Notes: generated by a model not told the origin, from the letters alone. Counted from the first letter of the stretch, positions 51,779 to 61,821 are shown. The stretch: 64,000 nt of DNA from an uncultured Alistipes sp. (GCA_944320985.1 CALUJN010000070.1:1-64000); one strand, 5' to 3'. Translations and numbers: made by a program.

Positions 51779-53728
51779 TTAGAACATCCGTACGAAGACC
51801 TCGATGGCCTGGTATTCCGCCATGCCGAGCTGGTCGTAGAGTCGCGCGGTATTCTGCGTACGTTCTTCGGCCCGCTGCCAGAACTCACGCGGGTCGTCGC
51901 CCGGGAAAGGCATGATGTCCTTCTGCGAGAGGTGGCGGTAGATGGCGTGGCGCTTCTTGATCAACTCATCCGGCGACAGGGGCACGGCCATGTCCACCAT
52001 GCCGAGGTCCCACTCCATCCAGGCACCGCGGTAGAGCCACAGGTGGCAGTCCTTCATCCACTCGTCATCCTTGACGACCTCCAGCGCTCCCAGGACGGCC
52101 TCCATGCAGGTGCGGTGCGTACCGTGCGGGTCGGCCAGGTCGCCGGCGGCGTAGATCTGTTGCGGCTGGATCTCGCGCAACAGTTTCACGATGATGTTGA
52201 TGTCCTTTTCCGTGAGCTGTCCCTTCTTGATACCGCCCGTCTCGTAGAACGGCAGGTTCAGGAAGTGGGCGTTCGTGTCGGGGTTCAGACCGAACGAGCG
52301 CACGGCGGCCCGTGCCTCGGCGCGGCGGATCGAACCCTTCAGGTTGAGCAGCTCGCGCGGCTCGGGTTCGCCCTTTTTCTTGTTGGCGATGATCTTCTTG
52401 ACCTCCTCATAGTGGTCGGCATATCCCAGTTCGCGGGAGGTGTCGATATTCTGCAGCACCACGTCGTCGTGTACGGCGACATTTCCCGAGGTTTCGTAGG
52501 CAACATGCACGTCGTGTCCCTGCTCCACGAGCCGGATGAAGGTGCCGCCCATCGAGATCACGTCATCGTCGGGGTGCGGCGAGAAGATCACCACGCGTTT
52601 CGGGAAGGGTTTCGACGGAACGGGACGGGTCGAATCGTCGGCATTGGGTTTGCCGCCCGGCCATCCCGAGATGGTGTGCTGCAGGTCGTTGAAGACATCG
52701 ATATTGATCTGGTCGAACGTCCGGCCCTGTTCGAGCAGTTCGCCCAGCGAGTTCTCGATATAATCCTTGTAGGTGAGTTTCAGAATCGGCTTTTTGACCA
52801 CGCCGCAGAGCCATACGACGGCCTTGCGGACAAATTTCGGAGTCCATTCGCAGGGTCCGACCATCCACGGGGTCTGCTCCCGGGTCAGCAGCTGTGCGGC
52901 ATTCTCGTCGATGACCACCTCGATGTTCGGATGGGCCTGCAGGTAGGAGGCCGGAACCATTTCGGAGATCTCACCCTCGACGACCTTCTGGATGATTTGG
53001 GCCTTCTCCTCGCCCCAGGCCATGAGGACGATCCGGTCGGCGCGCAGGATCGTGTCGATGCCCATCGTGATGGCCATTTTCGGGGTGTTTCCCATGCCGT
53101 AGAAGGCTCCGGACTGGATCTTGCGCGTGTTGTAGGTCAACTGTACGAGGCGGGTCCGCGAGCGCGAGTAGGACCCCGGTTCGTTGAATCCGATCTGTCC
53201 GTCCTCACCCACGCCGATGATCATCAGGTCGATGTGGCGTACGGCCATGTCGTATGATGCGCAATATTCCGAGACGCGCTCTTCGGAGACCGTTCCGTCG
53301 GGAATGTGGACATTCTCGGGCAGGATGTCGATGTGGTTGAGGAAATCCTCGTGGATGCGGAAGTTGCGGCTCTGCTGTTCGGAGGATTTGATCGGGTAGA
53401 ATTCGTCGAGGCTGTAGACGGCCACGTTCTGGAAACTGATCTGCCCCTCCTTGTGCCGCTTCACCAGTTCGCGGTAGAGACCCAGCGGGGTGCGTCCCGT
53501 GGTGAGTCCCAGCACGAAGGGCTGCGACTCTTCGTAGACCTCGTTCGAGGAGTGGATTTCGTTGTACGTACGGATGGCCTTCACGATCGTGTCGGCGACG
53601 TACTGTACACCCTGGTATTCGTTTTCATAGACCCGGGTGTGGATCTTTTCGTAGCGATGGATGATGTCGCGTGGTGCCGATTCGGCGATCAGGCCGCCGT
53701 CCTTCGGCAGGGAGTACTTGTTGTTCAT
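51779..53728 (-). CDS. NagB-like/PIG-L deacetylase two-domain protein
   Basis: The 649 residues combine an N-terminal glucosamine-6-phosphate deaminase-like domain (GLTTGRTPLGLYREL, SLDEFYPI, GVGEDGQIGFNEPG) with a C-terminal PIG-L/LmbE deacetylase-like domain (SPHPDDDVISMGG at about residue 384 and PHGTHR at about 535). In the deaminase domain the catalytic GEDGH is GEDGQ, so the usual His is missing and isomerase activity may be altered. Such fusions are widespread in Bacteroidetes and often annotated simply as NagB. The domains suggest that it de-acetylates and then processes an N-acetyl amino-sugar phosphate. It appears intact. Confidence 0.88.
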   Translation of the reverse strand: MNNKYSLPKDGGLIAESAPRDIIHRYEKIHTRVYENEYQGVQYVADTIVKAIRTYNEIHSSNEVYEESQPFVLGLTTGRTPLGLYRELVKRHKEGQISFQNVAVYSLDEFYPIKSSEQQSRNFRIHEDFLNHIDILPENVHIPDGTVSEERVSEYCASYDMAVRHIDLMIIGVGEDGQIGFNEPGSYSRSRTRLVQLTYNTRKIQSGAFYGMGNTPKMAITMGIDTILRADRIVLMAWGEEKAQIIQKVVEGEISEMVPASYLQAHPNIEVVIDENAAQLLTREQTPWMVGPCEWTPKFVRKAVVWLCGVVKKPILKLTYKDYIENSLGELLEQGRTFDQINIDVFNDLQHTISGWPGGKPNADDSTRPVPSKPFPKRVVIFSPHPDDDVISMGGTFIRLVEQGHDVHVAYETSGNVAVHDDVVLQNIDTSRELGYADHYEEVKKIIANKKKGEPEPRELLNLKGSIRRAEARAAVRSFGLNPDTNAHFLNLPFYETGGIKKGQLTEKDINIIVKLLREIQPQQIYAAGDLADPHGTHRTCMEAVLGALEVVKDDEWMKDCHLWLYRGAWMEWDLGMVDMAVPLSPDELIKKRHAIYRHLSQKDIMPFPGDDPREFWQRAEERTQNTARLYDQLGMAEYQAIEVFVRMF

Positions 53729-53758
53729 CTTCTTGTATGAATTACGTTTGTCTATTCA

Positions 53759-54415
53759 CTATTTTTCGAATACCACCTTCTCGAAATACTCCGGGCGGTG
53801 GAAGTCGGGTTTCTCCGTCTGAATGGGGCGCCACGAGAGGAAGTGCGGATGCGAAAGCCGGTCGCCGCATTTGTAGAGGTTGATCCGGGCCTTCACGCCG
53901 CTCCAGTCGGAAACAGTGTGCCGGAACAGTGCCTCGGGAGGTATGGCGAGCGTCACGGACCACTGGTTGTTGCCCTCGTGCTCCTCGAACGTTTCGCCGT
54001 AGGGGAGCGACGTCGTGCGTTTTACCGCGTTGAGGATCTCCGGTGTGGCGTGTACGGCATCGGCGTGCGTGTGCCGGAACCCGAGCAGCATCCGTCCGAT
54101 GCAGGTTGTCTCGAAGTTGTAGTATCCGCTCTCGTCATCCAGGGCCAGAAAGAACTCCACGCAGGAGTCGGTCCACACTTCGCCGTTGTCCTCCGTCACC
54201 CGGGCTGCGGTGTAGTTTTCCGTCACGTCGAAACGCAGCATCAGCCGGTTGCCGGTGTGGAACATCCGGAACCGAACCTGCGGGGCATAGGGAAAACTGT
54301 CGGGCCAGTTGCAGCAGGCGATCGGTCGGGGGGTGATCTGTGCGAAAGCCTCCTCGATCTCTTTCGGGTTCGCGGGATCGATGCCCGCCATTTTGCGGAT
54401 CTCCATATCGTCCAT
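53759..54415 (-). CDS. CBM9-like carbohydrate-binding protein
   Basis: A 218-residue protein with no signal peptide. It has the pattern of family 9-type domains: APQVRFRMFHTGNRLMLRFDV, VWTDSCVEFFLAL, YYNFETTCIGRML and WSVTLAIPPEAL. CBM9-like domains bind sugar reducing ends, and cytosolic versions occur next to sugar-processing genes. It lies between nahK and the NagB/PIG-L gene (its ATG begins 2 bp after the nahK stop), suggesting a part in N-acetylhexosamine handling that is not yet defined. Confidence 0.78.
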   Translation of the reverse strand: MDDMEIRKMAGIDPANPKEIEEAFAQITPRPIACCNWPDSFPYAPQVRFRMFHTGNRLMLRFDVTENYTAARVTEDNGEVWTDSCVEFFLALDDESGYYNFETTCIGRMLLGFRHTHADAVHATPEILNAVKRTTSLPYGETFEEHEGNNQWSVTLAIPPEALFRHTVSDWSGVKARINLYKCGDRLSHPHFLSWRPIQTEKPDFHRPEYFEKVVFEK

Positions 54416-54416
54416 T

Positions 54417-55513
54417 CTATTTGTATTTGGCTACCGTTTCGCGGACGATCTCGCACATTTGCGGATATTGCTCCTCCATGCTCTGCAGGAGTTTGTATTG
54501 GGCGTGCGTCCGCACGAGGTTGTGCTCCGGGTACTTGATTTTGTAGTAGGTGTCTCCGTCGATGTAGTCCATCAGGAAGCGCAGCACCTGTTCGTAGGTG
54601 ATGTAGCGGGCCGAGAAGGCCAGGTAGTCGATTTCGGGCTGAGTCAGCTGTGCGGCCCGCTGCGAGAGGTAGCCTTCGGTGTAGGCCCGGAACATCTCGA
54701 TCGACATCCCTACGCGCGAAAGGTCGCGATCGTCCTCATCCCCCGTATTGGTGTAGGAACGGATGGCGTCGCCGAAGTCGTTGAGCGACGTGGAGTTCAT
54801 CACCGTGTCGAGATCGATGGCGCAGAGCACCTCGCCCGCCTTGTTGAAGAGGATGTTGTTGATCTTCGTGTCGTTGTGCGTTACGTGTGTGGGGATCGTC
54901 CCGTCCTCGACCTTTCCCAGAAGTCGAGCATCTCCTTGCGGCGCGACTCGATCCATCCGATCTCGGTCCGGAGCTCCTTCACGCGTCCGGCGGCATCGCG
55001 TTTCAGCGCCTCGTCCCACTGCACGAAGCGGTGGCGGATGTTGTGGAAGCCCTTGATCGTCTCGACGAGCGGTTCGGTGAAGTCGGCCAGCTGGGCCTGG
55101 AACTTGCCGATCCCTTCTCCTCCTTTTCGGGCCAGTTCCGGCGAATCGGCCTTGTTGTAGGCTACCGTATCGGCGATGAAGATCGTGACGGCCCAGTACT
55201 CGCCTTTCGAGTCGATGTGATAGAGTTTTCCGTCGTGAGTCGCGATGACGGTCATGGCCTCACGCATCGGATCTCCACCCTCGGCAATTACGCGGCGACG
55301 GATGTGTTCCGTGACCTTGCGGATGTTCTCCATCATGCCCGGCACATCGGGAAAGATGTTCTTGTTTTTGCGTTGGAGGATGTAGTCGGGGTCGTCACCT
55401 TCGGTGCGGATGATGAAGGTGTCGTTGATGAATCCGTCGCCCAGCGAGTCTATCGAGGCGATTTTGCCTTTCAGCGCAAACTGCGAGGCTATCTCCAGTA
55501 GTTCATTCTTCAT
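54417..55513 (-). pseudogene. nahK: N-acetylhexosamine 1-kinase, frameshifted
   Basis: NahK phosphorylates GlcNAc or GalNAc at C1. The first half (55513 to about 54917) gives MKNELLEIASQFALKGKIAS, GDGFINDTFIIRT and YILQRKNKNIFPD, very close to Bifidobacterium NahK. The second half is in another frame: THVTHNDTKINNILF (kinase active site), IDLDTVMN (metal Asp) and YPEHNLVRTHAQYKLL. The frame changes at 54913-54919, where the coding strand reads GGGAAAGG; one more A would give WEKVEDGTIP and rejoin the halves. Either a real 1-bp deletion in an A-run or a sequence error. Together the halves span about 365 residues, as expected for the family. Confidence 0.85.
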
Positions 55514-55575
55514 ACGATAAGGTCTCCGTTTCGATTTTAGGTATCATTCGTCGGGAATGGTTCCCGTAGCCTTTC

Positions 55576-55606
55576 CAAAGATATTGAAAATAACGCAGAA
55601 ATGCAA
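55576..55606 (-). promoter_or_regulatory. Promoter of the nahK-nagB operon
   Basis: Minus-strand -7 TATCTTTG (55576-55583) and TTG (55604-55606) 20 bp upstream, about 60 bp ahead of the nahK start. Confidence 0.6.
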
Positions 55607-55616
55607 CCCGGCGCGG

Positions 55617-55656
55617 TAAAAAAGCCTGCTCCCCGAGGTGGAAAAGCAGGCTTTTG
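55617..55656 (-). terminator. Terminator of the PL8-SusCD-DUF5017 operon
   Basis: Stem AAAAGCCTGCT with AGCAGGCTTTT (about 55618-55630 and 55646-55655), T-run on the minus strand, 27 bp after the DUF5017 gene. Confidence 0.85.
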
Positions 55657-55682
55657 CCGTCTATATCAAGTTTGTCGGTCCT

Positions 55683-56690
55683 TTATTCGATCGGATCGAT
55701 GATCGTAACCGTCATTTCATAGGTCTGGATTCCCGATTCCCCCTGGTAGTTCCCGTTCCCCACGAGGAATGTGACGGTGTAGGTTCCGGGCCGCTCGTAG
55801 GTGTAGGAGTAGCTTTTCGTGTCATCCGTTACCCCCTTGATGCTCTGGCCCGTGTCGGGTGCGATCATGTTGAGTGCCATCGGCTGCATGAGGGCCCATT
55901 GGTTGACGGGGTTCGGCATATTGGCGGCGCCGGCGCTGAATCCCTGGAAGACGATGTTGGCAGCACTGTTGGCTCCCGTTTCTCCGGCCATTTTCAGATT
56001 CCCGTTACCGTCCTTGTTGTGGATGTAGGGATCCGAGGAGTGTTCGCTGGCAAGCGAGAAGGTAATGAAATTCAGCGACGAATAGGAGTATACCTGTTCC
56101 CCGTAATCCTTCAGTTGTACGATGATCTTCGGATCGATGAAATAGGTTCGCATCGCTGTCCCCGCCTCCTGGAAGAAGTGCATGCCGAACGAAAAGTTCT
56201 CTTTGTACTTCGTGATGTCGTAAGGGTATGTCTCGACCTCGTTGCTTTTGTTGGGGGTGTATTGCAGCACCTCCCAGCCGTTGTAGTCGCTGCCGATCGC
56301 CTCGACGATCTGCCGGTCGGCCTGTGCATCTTCACCGCTCAGACCCTGGTACTCCCCGCTGACGAGCAGATTGAGATTGCTGACATTCGCATCGCCTCCG
56401 TAGCGTTGCCTGAGACGGATCTGCAGTTCCGCACTTTCGACGTAATCCATGGGTACGGTTGTTCGTTCGCGGTAGCGGTATTCGTGTCCGAGGTCTCCGT
56501 TCCAGACCGTGATGTAGTCGGCATTGCCGCTGAAATTGAAGACTACGGGATCGCCCGTCCGATAGGTGTTCTCCGGATTCAGACGTACCGAGAACTCCAG
56601 TGGCTCGTAGATCTCCTCGTGTTCGCACGAGCTGCCTGCAAGTACAAGCCCGAGAGCCGCGGCCAAATATGTGATTCGTTTTGTTTTCAT
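55683..56690 (-). CDS. DUF5017-like lipoprotein
   Basis: A 335-residue lipoprotein (lipobox LGLVLAGSSC, acidic EHEE after the Cys) encoded behind SusD, the slot usually occupied by a surface glycan-binding protein. The body is a beta-sandwich: SVRLNPENTYRTGDPVVFNFSG resembles an Ig/PKD-like start, NADYITVWNGDLGHEY follows, and a C-terminal PKD-type strand YTYERPGTYTVTFLVGNG closes it. The nearest family I can name is DUF5017. ATG 56690 (MKTKRITYL) begins the signal peptide; the frame opens further upstream. Confidence 0.75.
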   Translation of the reverse strand: MKTKRITYLAAALGLVLAGSSCEHEEIYEPLEFSVRLNPENTYRTGDPVVFNFSGNADYITVWNGDLGHEYRYRERTTVPMDYVESAELQIRLRQRYGGDANVSNLNLLVSGEYQGLSGEDAQADRQIVEAIGSDYNGWEVLQYTPNKSNEVETYPYDITKYKENFSFGMHFFQEAGTAMRTYFIDPKIIVQLKDYGEQVYSYSSLNFITFSLASEHSSDPYIHNKDGNGNLKMAGETGANSAANIVFQGFSAGAANMPNPVNQWALMQPMALNMIAPDTGQSIKGVTDDTKSYSYTYERPGTYTVTFLVGNGNYQGESGIQTYEMTVTIIDPIE

Positions 56691-56713
56691 CGTATGCGCT
56701 GCTGTTGTGCGTT

Positions 56714-58612
56714 TTACCATAAGGGATTCTGTGTGAGGGCGTGATTCACGGCCAACTCCTTGGTCGGGATCGGCAGATAGATGTGCCGTGCCGCAACATT
56801 CTCATAGGTGGTCGCCGCGTAGGAGGTGTAGGTCGCGTTGAGATACATGTTGTCCGTAGGGATGTTGGTTGCGGCCGCATGCATCTTGTCCACGAAGATG
56901 CCCCAGCGGATCAGGTCGTACTTGCGCAGTGCCTCGAACGCGAGTTCGCGACCCCGTTCGTTGCGGATCAACTCGCGGATGGTCTCCTGGCCGTTGAACT
57001 GGTCGGCCGAAGTTTGGATCCCGGCGCGCGTACGGACCTCCGTAACAGCCTCCTGGACGCTCTTCGTAAAGGGCTGGCCATCCCGGTCGGTGAGTGCCCC
57101 GTTGTACTCGTTGACCGCCTCGGCGAACATCAGCAGCACGTCTGCATAGCGCAGAATCGGGAAGTTGATCGTCGTGTAGAGGTTCTTGGCCGACATCTGC
57201 TTTTCGTAGATGGTTTCGCGACGCCACTTGCCCGCATTACGGACGGCGCACATTACATCGGGATTGTAGACCAGATCCGCCAGGTCGAATTTCCCCTCGA
57301 CATCCTGCAAACCTTCGATCGTGCGCATGGCGAACTGGTTGTTGTAGTTCCACGGCGTGCGGTACATGCTGCGGGCCTGCAGCAGGACTCCTTTCTTGCT
57401 TACTTTGTCGATCGTATAGGAGATTTCGCGGCCTCCGGACGAATGATCCCCGCTGTATCCCTGGAAGTTGTATCCCGGAAGGTTCCACAGCCGGCGCTTG
57501 TCGATGATCAACTCTCCGGGGATATCGTCGCCGGTCTCATCGGTCCCCTTGTAGGTGTCGCCCACCAGCCGATCCGTCTCCGAATAGAGTTCCCAGAGGG
57601 TGAACGAACCGTTGTAGAAACCGTAGGAGTAGTTGCAGGCCCATTCCGAGTAGTTGGTGTTTCCGGATTGCGACTTCAGTCCGATCAGATCACCGATACG
57701 GCCGTTGGTCCAGTTGTCGGCACTGGTGCGGTCGCCCCGGAACTCGGCCTCCCACATCGATTCGCGGTACACCGGATCGTACTGATCCTGAATCATGTTG
57801 ATGAAGACCTGCTCATAACTCGGATTGAGCTGGTGCTTGCTCGAGTGGATCACCTCATAGGCCCATTGGGCGGCCTTTTTGTACATGTCCTGTTTCGTGA
57901 GCCCTTCGATATCGGCCACGGTCTCTCCGGCCATGAAGAGGTAGATGCGGGCCAGAATACCCTCGGCCACGGTCTGACTGACGCGCGAAGGGGTTTCGTC
58001 AACCTCTTCGTTCAGATCGTCGACGATGGTCTCGATTTCATCCACACACCATTTGAGGACCTCCTCCTGGGGAGTTGCCGGAATCTGTACGTCATCGGGA
58101 TTGGGTGATGTGGCCGACTCCACGCGCAAAGGCACGTCGCCCCACGCCTGGGCCAGCAGGAAGTGGTAGTAGGCCCTGAGGAACCGCGCTTCGGCCAGAT
58201 AGCGATCCTTGCTTACCGAAAGATCCTCGGGATCGATCTCTGCGGCCTCTACGCCTTTGATATACTCGTTGGCGTTCTTGATGCCCTGGTAGAGCTTCAG
58301 CCAGACCTCGTAGATAACCGCCGTGCCGGCAACATGGTTATAACGGTCTGGGCGCAGATCCACACTGTTGTAGTTGTTGAAGTAGCAGAGGTCGTCGGCG
58401 TTGCTGATCTGCAGGGTGTAGTAGTTTCCATAGAGAGCCTCGCTGCTCAGGGCTCCGTAGACTCCGGCCAGACCGTATTTCAGTTTGGTCTCGTTGGTGT
58501 AGTAACCTTCGCCGGGGATGATCTGCGGGTCGGTGTCCAGGAACGTGCAGGCCGAAAGAGCCGTTCCGAACAGCATCAGCGTCCCCAGTCTGTATATGTT
58601 TTTCATTTTCAT
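56714..58612 (-). CDS. SusD/RagB outer-membrane lipoprotein
   Basis: Surface ligand-binding partner of the SusC upstream (22 bp). The 632 residues open with MKMKNIYRLGTLMLFGTALSAC (lipobox) and TFLDTDPQIIPGEGYYTNE, with TPR-like helices in LAEARFLRAYYHFLLAQAWGDVPLR and ILRYADVLLMFAEAVNEYNG and the C-terminal NHALTQNPLW. Intact. A glycosaminoglycan or a related uronic-acid glycan is the likely ligand, because the operon begins with a PL8 lyase. Confidence 0.93.
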   Translation of the reverse strand: MKMKNIYRLGTLMLFGTALSACTFLDTDPQIIPGEGYYTNETKLKYGLAGVYGALSSEALYGNYYTLQISNADDLCYFNNYNSVDLRPDRYNHVAGTAVIYEVWLKLYQGIKNANEYIKGVEAAEIDPEDLSVSKDRYLAEARFLRAYYHFLLAQAWGDVPLRVESATSPNPDDVQIPATPQEEVLKWCVDEIETIVDDLNEEVDETPSRVSQTVAEGILARIYLFMAGETVADIEGLTKQDMYKKAAQWAYEVIHSSKHQLNPSYEQVFINMIQDQYDPVYRESMWEAEFRGDRTSADNWTNGRIGDLIGLKSQSGNTNYSEWACNYSYGFYNGSFTLWELYSETDRLVGDTYKGTDETGDDIPGELIIDKRRLWNLPGYNFQGYSGDHSSGGREISYTIDKVSKKGVLLQARSMYRTPWNYNNQFAMRTIEGLQDVEGKFDLADLVYNPDVMCAVRNAGKWRRETIYEKQMSAKNLYTTINFPILRYADVLLMFAEAVNEYNGALTDRDGQPFTKSVQEAVTEVRTRAGIQTSADQFNGQETIRELIRNERGRELAFEALRKYDLIRWGIFVDKMHAAATNIPTDNMYLNATYTSYAATTYENVAARHIYLPIPTKELAVNHALTQNPLW

Positions 58613-58634
58613 GACGTGATCGTACTTTATGTCG

Positions 58635-61600
58635 TTAGAAGGTGATGTTCACACCGGCCGTGAAGCCATAGGCGCGGGGATAGGCGGACCAGTCGAATCC
58701 GGGGGTCAGAACCGAATTGCGGGTCGAGACCTCGGGATCCGGGCCGCTGTAATTGGTCAGCGTCCAGATGTTGTCGGCCGAGACATAGACACGCAGTGAG
58801 CTGATGCCGGCCTTGCGGATCGAGCGGCTCGGGACCGTGTAACCCAGCGAGACGTTCTTGAGCCGCAGGTAGGAGCCGTCTTCGATGACGCGCGAAGAGT
58901 ACTCTTCGCTGCCGATGGCTCCGGCGCGCGGGATATCGGAGGTCGGGTTCTCGGGGGTCCAGCGTCCGGCGTAGGAGGCGAACTGGTTGGTCTGGGACTT
59001 CCATCCCGACTCGAAGATCAGCCGGTTGGCATTCAGAAGATCGTTTCCGTAGCTCCACGTGAAGAAGATGTTCAGATCGAAGTTCTTCCAGGTGAAGTTG
59101 TTGCTGAAACCTCCCGTGTGCAGCGGTTGTCCGCAACCGATGATCGTACGGTCGTAGTCGTCGATCTTGCCGTCGCCGTTCATGTCGCGGTATTTCATGT
59201 CGCCGGGCTGCATGGTGTTGCCCTTGTAGGCGGGGATTCCCTCCCGCAGGTTGCCCTTCTCATCGAAATCCTCGGGTTTGTAGGTCCCGTCGTAGATGAA
59301 TCCGTACATCATGCCGGTGGGTTTCCCGACCTGCGAAATGTAGGGGAACTGCGAGTTGAAGTGCGTCTCCCAGGTTACGGAACTTTGGAGCGTATTCTGG
59401 TTGTCGACCAGTGCCAGGACGCGGTTGCGGTTGAAGGCGATGTTAAACGACGTGGACCATTGGAACTGTCGGGTCTTGATGTTCACCGTTTCGAGCGTGA
59501 ACTCGAAGCCGCGGTTGCGGATCTTGCCGATATTGAGCATGCCCTGTTCATAGCCGCTCGAGGCGGGCAGCAGGGCGTAGAGCAACAGATCGCGCGTCAC
59601 CTTGTCGTACCAGTCGGCCGTGACCTTGATCCGGTCATCGAAGAAGCCCAGATCGATACCGACGTTCCACTGCTCGGTGGTCTCCCACTTGAGCCGGTCG
59701 TTGGCCATGTTCGAGAAGTAGTAGCCCGGGACGCGCTCGCCGTCGAAGACGTAGTCGAAGGAGTTGGTCGACCCCGGTGTGACGGTGATCTGTGAATAGA
59801 AGTCGTAGGGCGTCTGGGTCCGGTTGTTACCGGTCAGACCCCACGAGAAGCGGAGCTTTCCGTTGTTGAGCCAGTCGGAGTCCTTGAAGAGGTTCTCGCG
59901 GTTGAAGTTCCACGAGGCGCCCACCGAGGGGAAGTATCCCCAGCGGTTGTCGGCGGGGAACTTCGACGAACCGTCGGCCCGGAACGAGAAGGTCAGGTAG
60001 TATTTGTAGCGGAAATTGTAGTTCGCACGCAGGAACATCGACATCATCCGCCAGTCATAGTAGTTGCTCGGGACGCTCTGGTAGTTTCCCGTATAGATTC
60101 CGGCGATTCCCAGCTCTTCGGAGGTGATCTGCGTGGATGAAACCCCTTCGTAGGTGTTGTTCTGTCCCTGCAGCGAGAGGCCGGCCATCAGGTCGACGTT
60201 ATGGCTGCGGCCGAAGCGGCGTTTGTAATTGAGCGTGTTTTCGTTCGTCCAGCTGGTCTGGTCGGTCCAGTAGATGGCGCCGTTGACGCCCTTGCCGCTC
60301 GGCGAGCCCGGATATCCCGTGTAGGTCTCCGAACTGTTGAACTCTTCGCGGCGGCGTTTGTTGAGCACGTAGCCGCCCGTGGTCTTGAAGGTCAGTTCGG
60401 GGGTGATCTTCCACGTCAGGGCCAGGTTGGCGTTGAGGTAGTCGACCAGCGTCTTGCGATATTCGTTCTTGGCGGTCTTCACCGGGTTGAAGCGGTAGTC
60501 GTTCGATCCGTCGATCGATTCGTCGAGGATCGTATCGAGAATGTCCTGTCCGGGTGCCGTCACGGGACGGTATCCCCAGACCGAATACATCAGCCAGCCC
60601 GAGGACGAGGAGGTCGTTTCGGCCGTCGTGGGGTTCACGCCGTTGGTTGCCGTACGCGAATAGTTGGCATTGGCGTTCAGCGTGAGCTTTTTCGAGATCG
60701 GCAGGGTGAAGTTGGCCTTGCCCTGGTAGCGCTGGAAGTTCGAGCGGATGATGATACCATCCTGATCCAGAGCCGAGAAGCCCACGTTGTAACGAAGCCC
60801 CTCCTTGTTACCGCCCGAGAGCGAAACGTTGTAGTTCTGCTGGAACGCCGTGCGATAGAGCTCGTCCTGCCAGTCGATGCCGGGGATGTTGCGGTAGTCC
60901 TCGAGCGTGAGGTTGCGTCCGTATTCGTCGCTGTAGCTGTAGTAGCTGCTCTGCATCGAGGTTTCGCTGACCAATTCGTCCTGCAAGCGGACGAACTCGT
61001 AGGAGTCCATCAGATCGACCTTGTTGGCGATGTGGCTCATCGAGAACGAGGCGCTGAAGTTGACGGTGGGTTTTCCCTCGTTACCGCGTTTGGTGTTGAT
61101 GACGATGACGCCGTTGGCACCGCGGGCTCCGTAGATGGCCGTTGCCGAGGCATCCTTCAGCACGTCGATCGACTCGATGTCGGCGGGGTTGATCGATGTG
61201 GCGAACGACCCTTCGGAGGGGAATCCGTCGATGATGTAGAGCGGAGCGTTACTCTGTGTAAGGGAGTTGTTGCCTCGGATGGTGATGTTGGCCTCGGCAC
61301 CCAGCGAACCGTCACCCGTGGTGACGACCACGCCGGCGATCCGACCGCTCAACGCCTGGTCGAAATTGGTGACGTTGGCCTTCATCATGGTTCCCAGATC
61401 GGCTTTGGCAACCGAACCCGTGAGGTCGCGGCGGGTCGTGGTGCCGTAACCGATGTTGACGATCTCCACGGCTCCCAGCTGAGTGGCCTCTTCGTTCATC
61501 TTGACATTGATGGCCGTTCGTTTGCCGACGATCTCCTCGACGGTCGTATAGCCGATATAGGAGAAGACCAGCGTCTGGTTTTCGGCAACCTTGATCGAGT

Positions 61601-61790
61601 AGTTGCCGTCGATTCCGGTCGTAGTACCCGTAGTTGTACCCTTGACCACGACGTTGACTCCAATCAACGGAACGTTGTTGGTGTCGACCACCCGTCCGAC
61701 CACGGTGTTCTGTGCGAAAGCCTCCCCGCTCAGAAATACCGACACGGTCAGCAGCGCGGCTGCGGCCATTCGTTTCAGTGCTTTTTTCAT
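58635..61790 (-). CDS. SusC/RagA TonB-dependent transporter
   Basis: Outer-membrane importer, 1,051 residues: signal peptide AAAALLTVSVFLSGEAFAQ, carboxypeptidase-regulatory-like domain (VVGRVVDTNNVPLIGVNVVV), TonB-box region AVEIVNIGYGTTTRRDLTG, plug with ESIDVLKDASATAIYGARGA, and a barrel ending with an aromatic residue (AGVNITF). No STN domain. It lies 31 bp downstream of the PL8 lyase stop codon, so lyase, SusC, SusD and DUF5017 form one minus-strand unit. Confidence 0.95.
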   Translation of the reverse strand: MKKALKRMAAAALLTVSVFLSGEAFAQNTVVGRVVDTNNVPLIGVNVVVKGTTTGTTTGIDGNYSIKVAENQTLVFSYIGYTTVEEIVGKRTAINVKMNEEATQLGAVEIVNIGYGTTTRRDLTGSVAKADLGTMMKANVTNFDQALSGRIAGVVVTTGDGSLGAEANITIRGNNSLTQSNAPLYIIDGFPSEGSFATSINPADIESIDVLKDASATAIYGARGANGVIVINTKRGNEGKPTVNFSASFSMSHIANKVDLMDSYEFVRLQDELVSETSMQSSYYSYSDEYGRNLTLEDYRNIPGIDWQDELYRTAFQQNYNVSLSGGNKEGLRYNVGFSALDQDGIIIRSNFQRYQGKANFTLPISKKLTLNANANYSRTATNGVNPTTAETTSSSSGWLMYSVWGYRPVTAPGQDILDTILDESIDGSNDYRFNPVKTAKNEYRKTLVDYLNANLALTWKITPELTFKTTGGYVLNKRRREEFNSSETYTGYPGSPSGKGVNGAIYWTDQTSWTNENTLNYKRRFGRSHNVDLMAGLSLQGQNNTYEGVSSTQITSEELGIAGIYTGNYQSVPSNYYDWRMMSMFLRANYNFRYKYYLTFSFRADGSSKFPADNRWGYFPSVGASWNFNRENLFKDSDWLNNGKLRFSWGLTGNNRTQTPYDFYSQITVTPGSTNSFDYVFDGERVPGYYFSNMANDRLKWETTEQWNVGIDLGFFDDRIKVTADWYDKVTRDLLLYALLPASSGYEQGMLNIGKIRNRGFEFTLETVNIKTRQFQWSTSFNIAFNRNRVLALVDNQNTLQSSVTWETHFNSQFPYISQVGKPTGMMYGFIYDGTYKPEDFDEKGNLREGIPAYKGNTMQPGDMKYRDMNGDGKIDDYDRTIIGCGQPLHTGGFSNNFTWKNFDLNIFFTWSYGNDLLNANRLIFESGWKSQTNQFASYAGRWTPENPTSDIPRAGAIGSEEYSSRVIEDGSYLRLKNVSLGYTVPSRSIRKAGISSLRVYVSADNIWTLTNYSGPDPEVSTRNSVLTPGFDWSAYPRAYGFTAGVNITF

Positions 61791-61821
61791 AAATGATTAT
61801 AGGTTGTGGGGTAATATAGGT

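Noticed and set aside
54417..55019. Separate short gene for the second half of NahK
   Set aside because: Its apparent N-terminus is an out-of-frame reading of the first half; both halves together match one kinase, so a frameshift is the simpler explanation.
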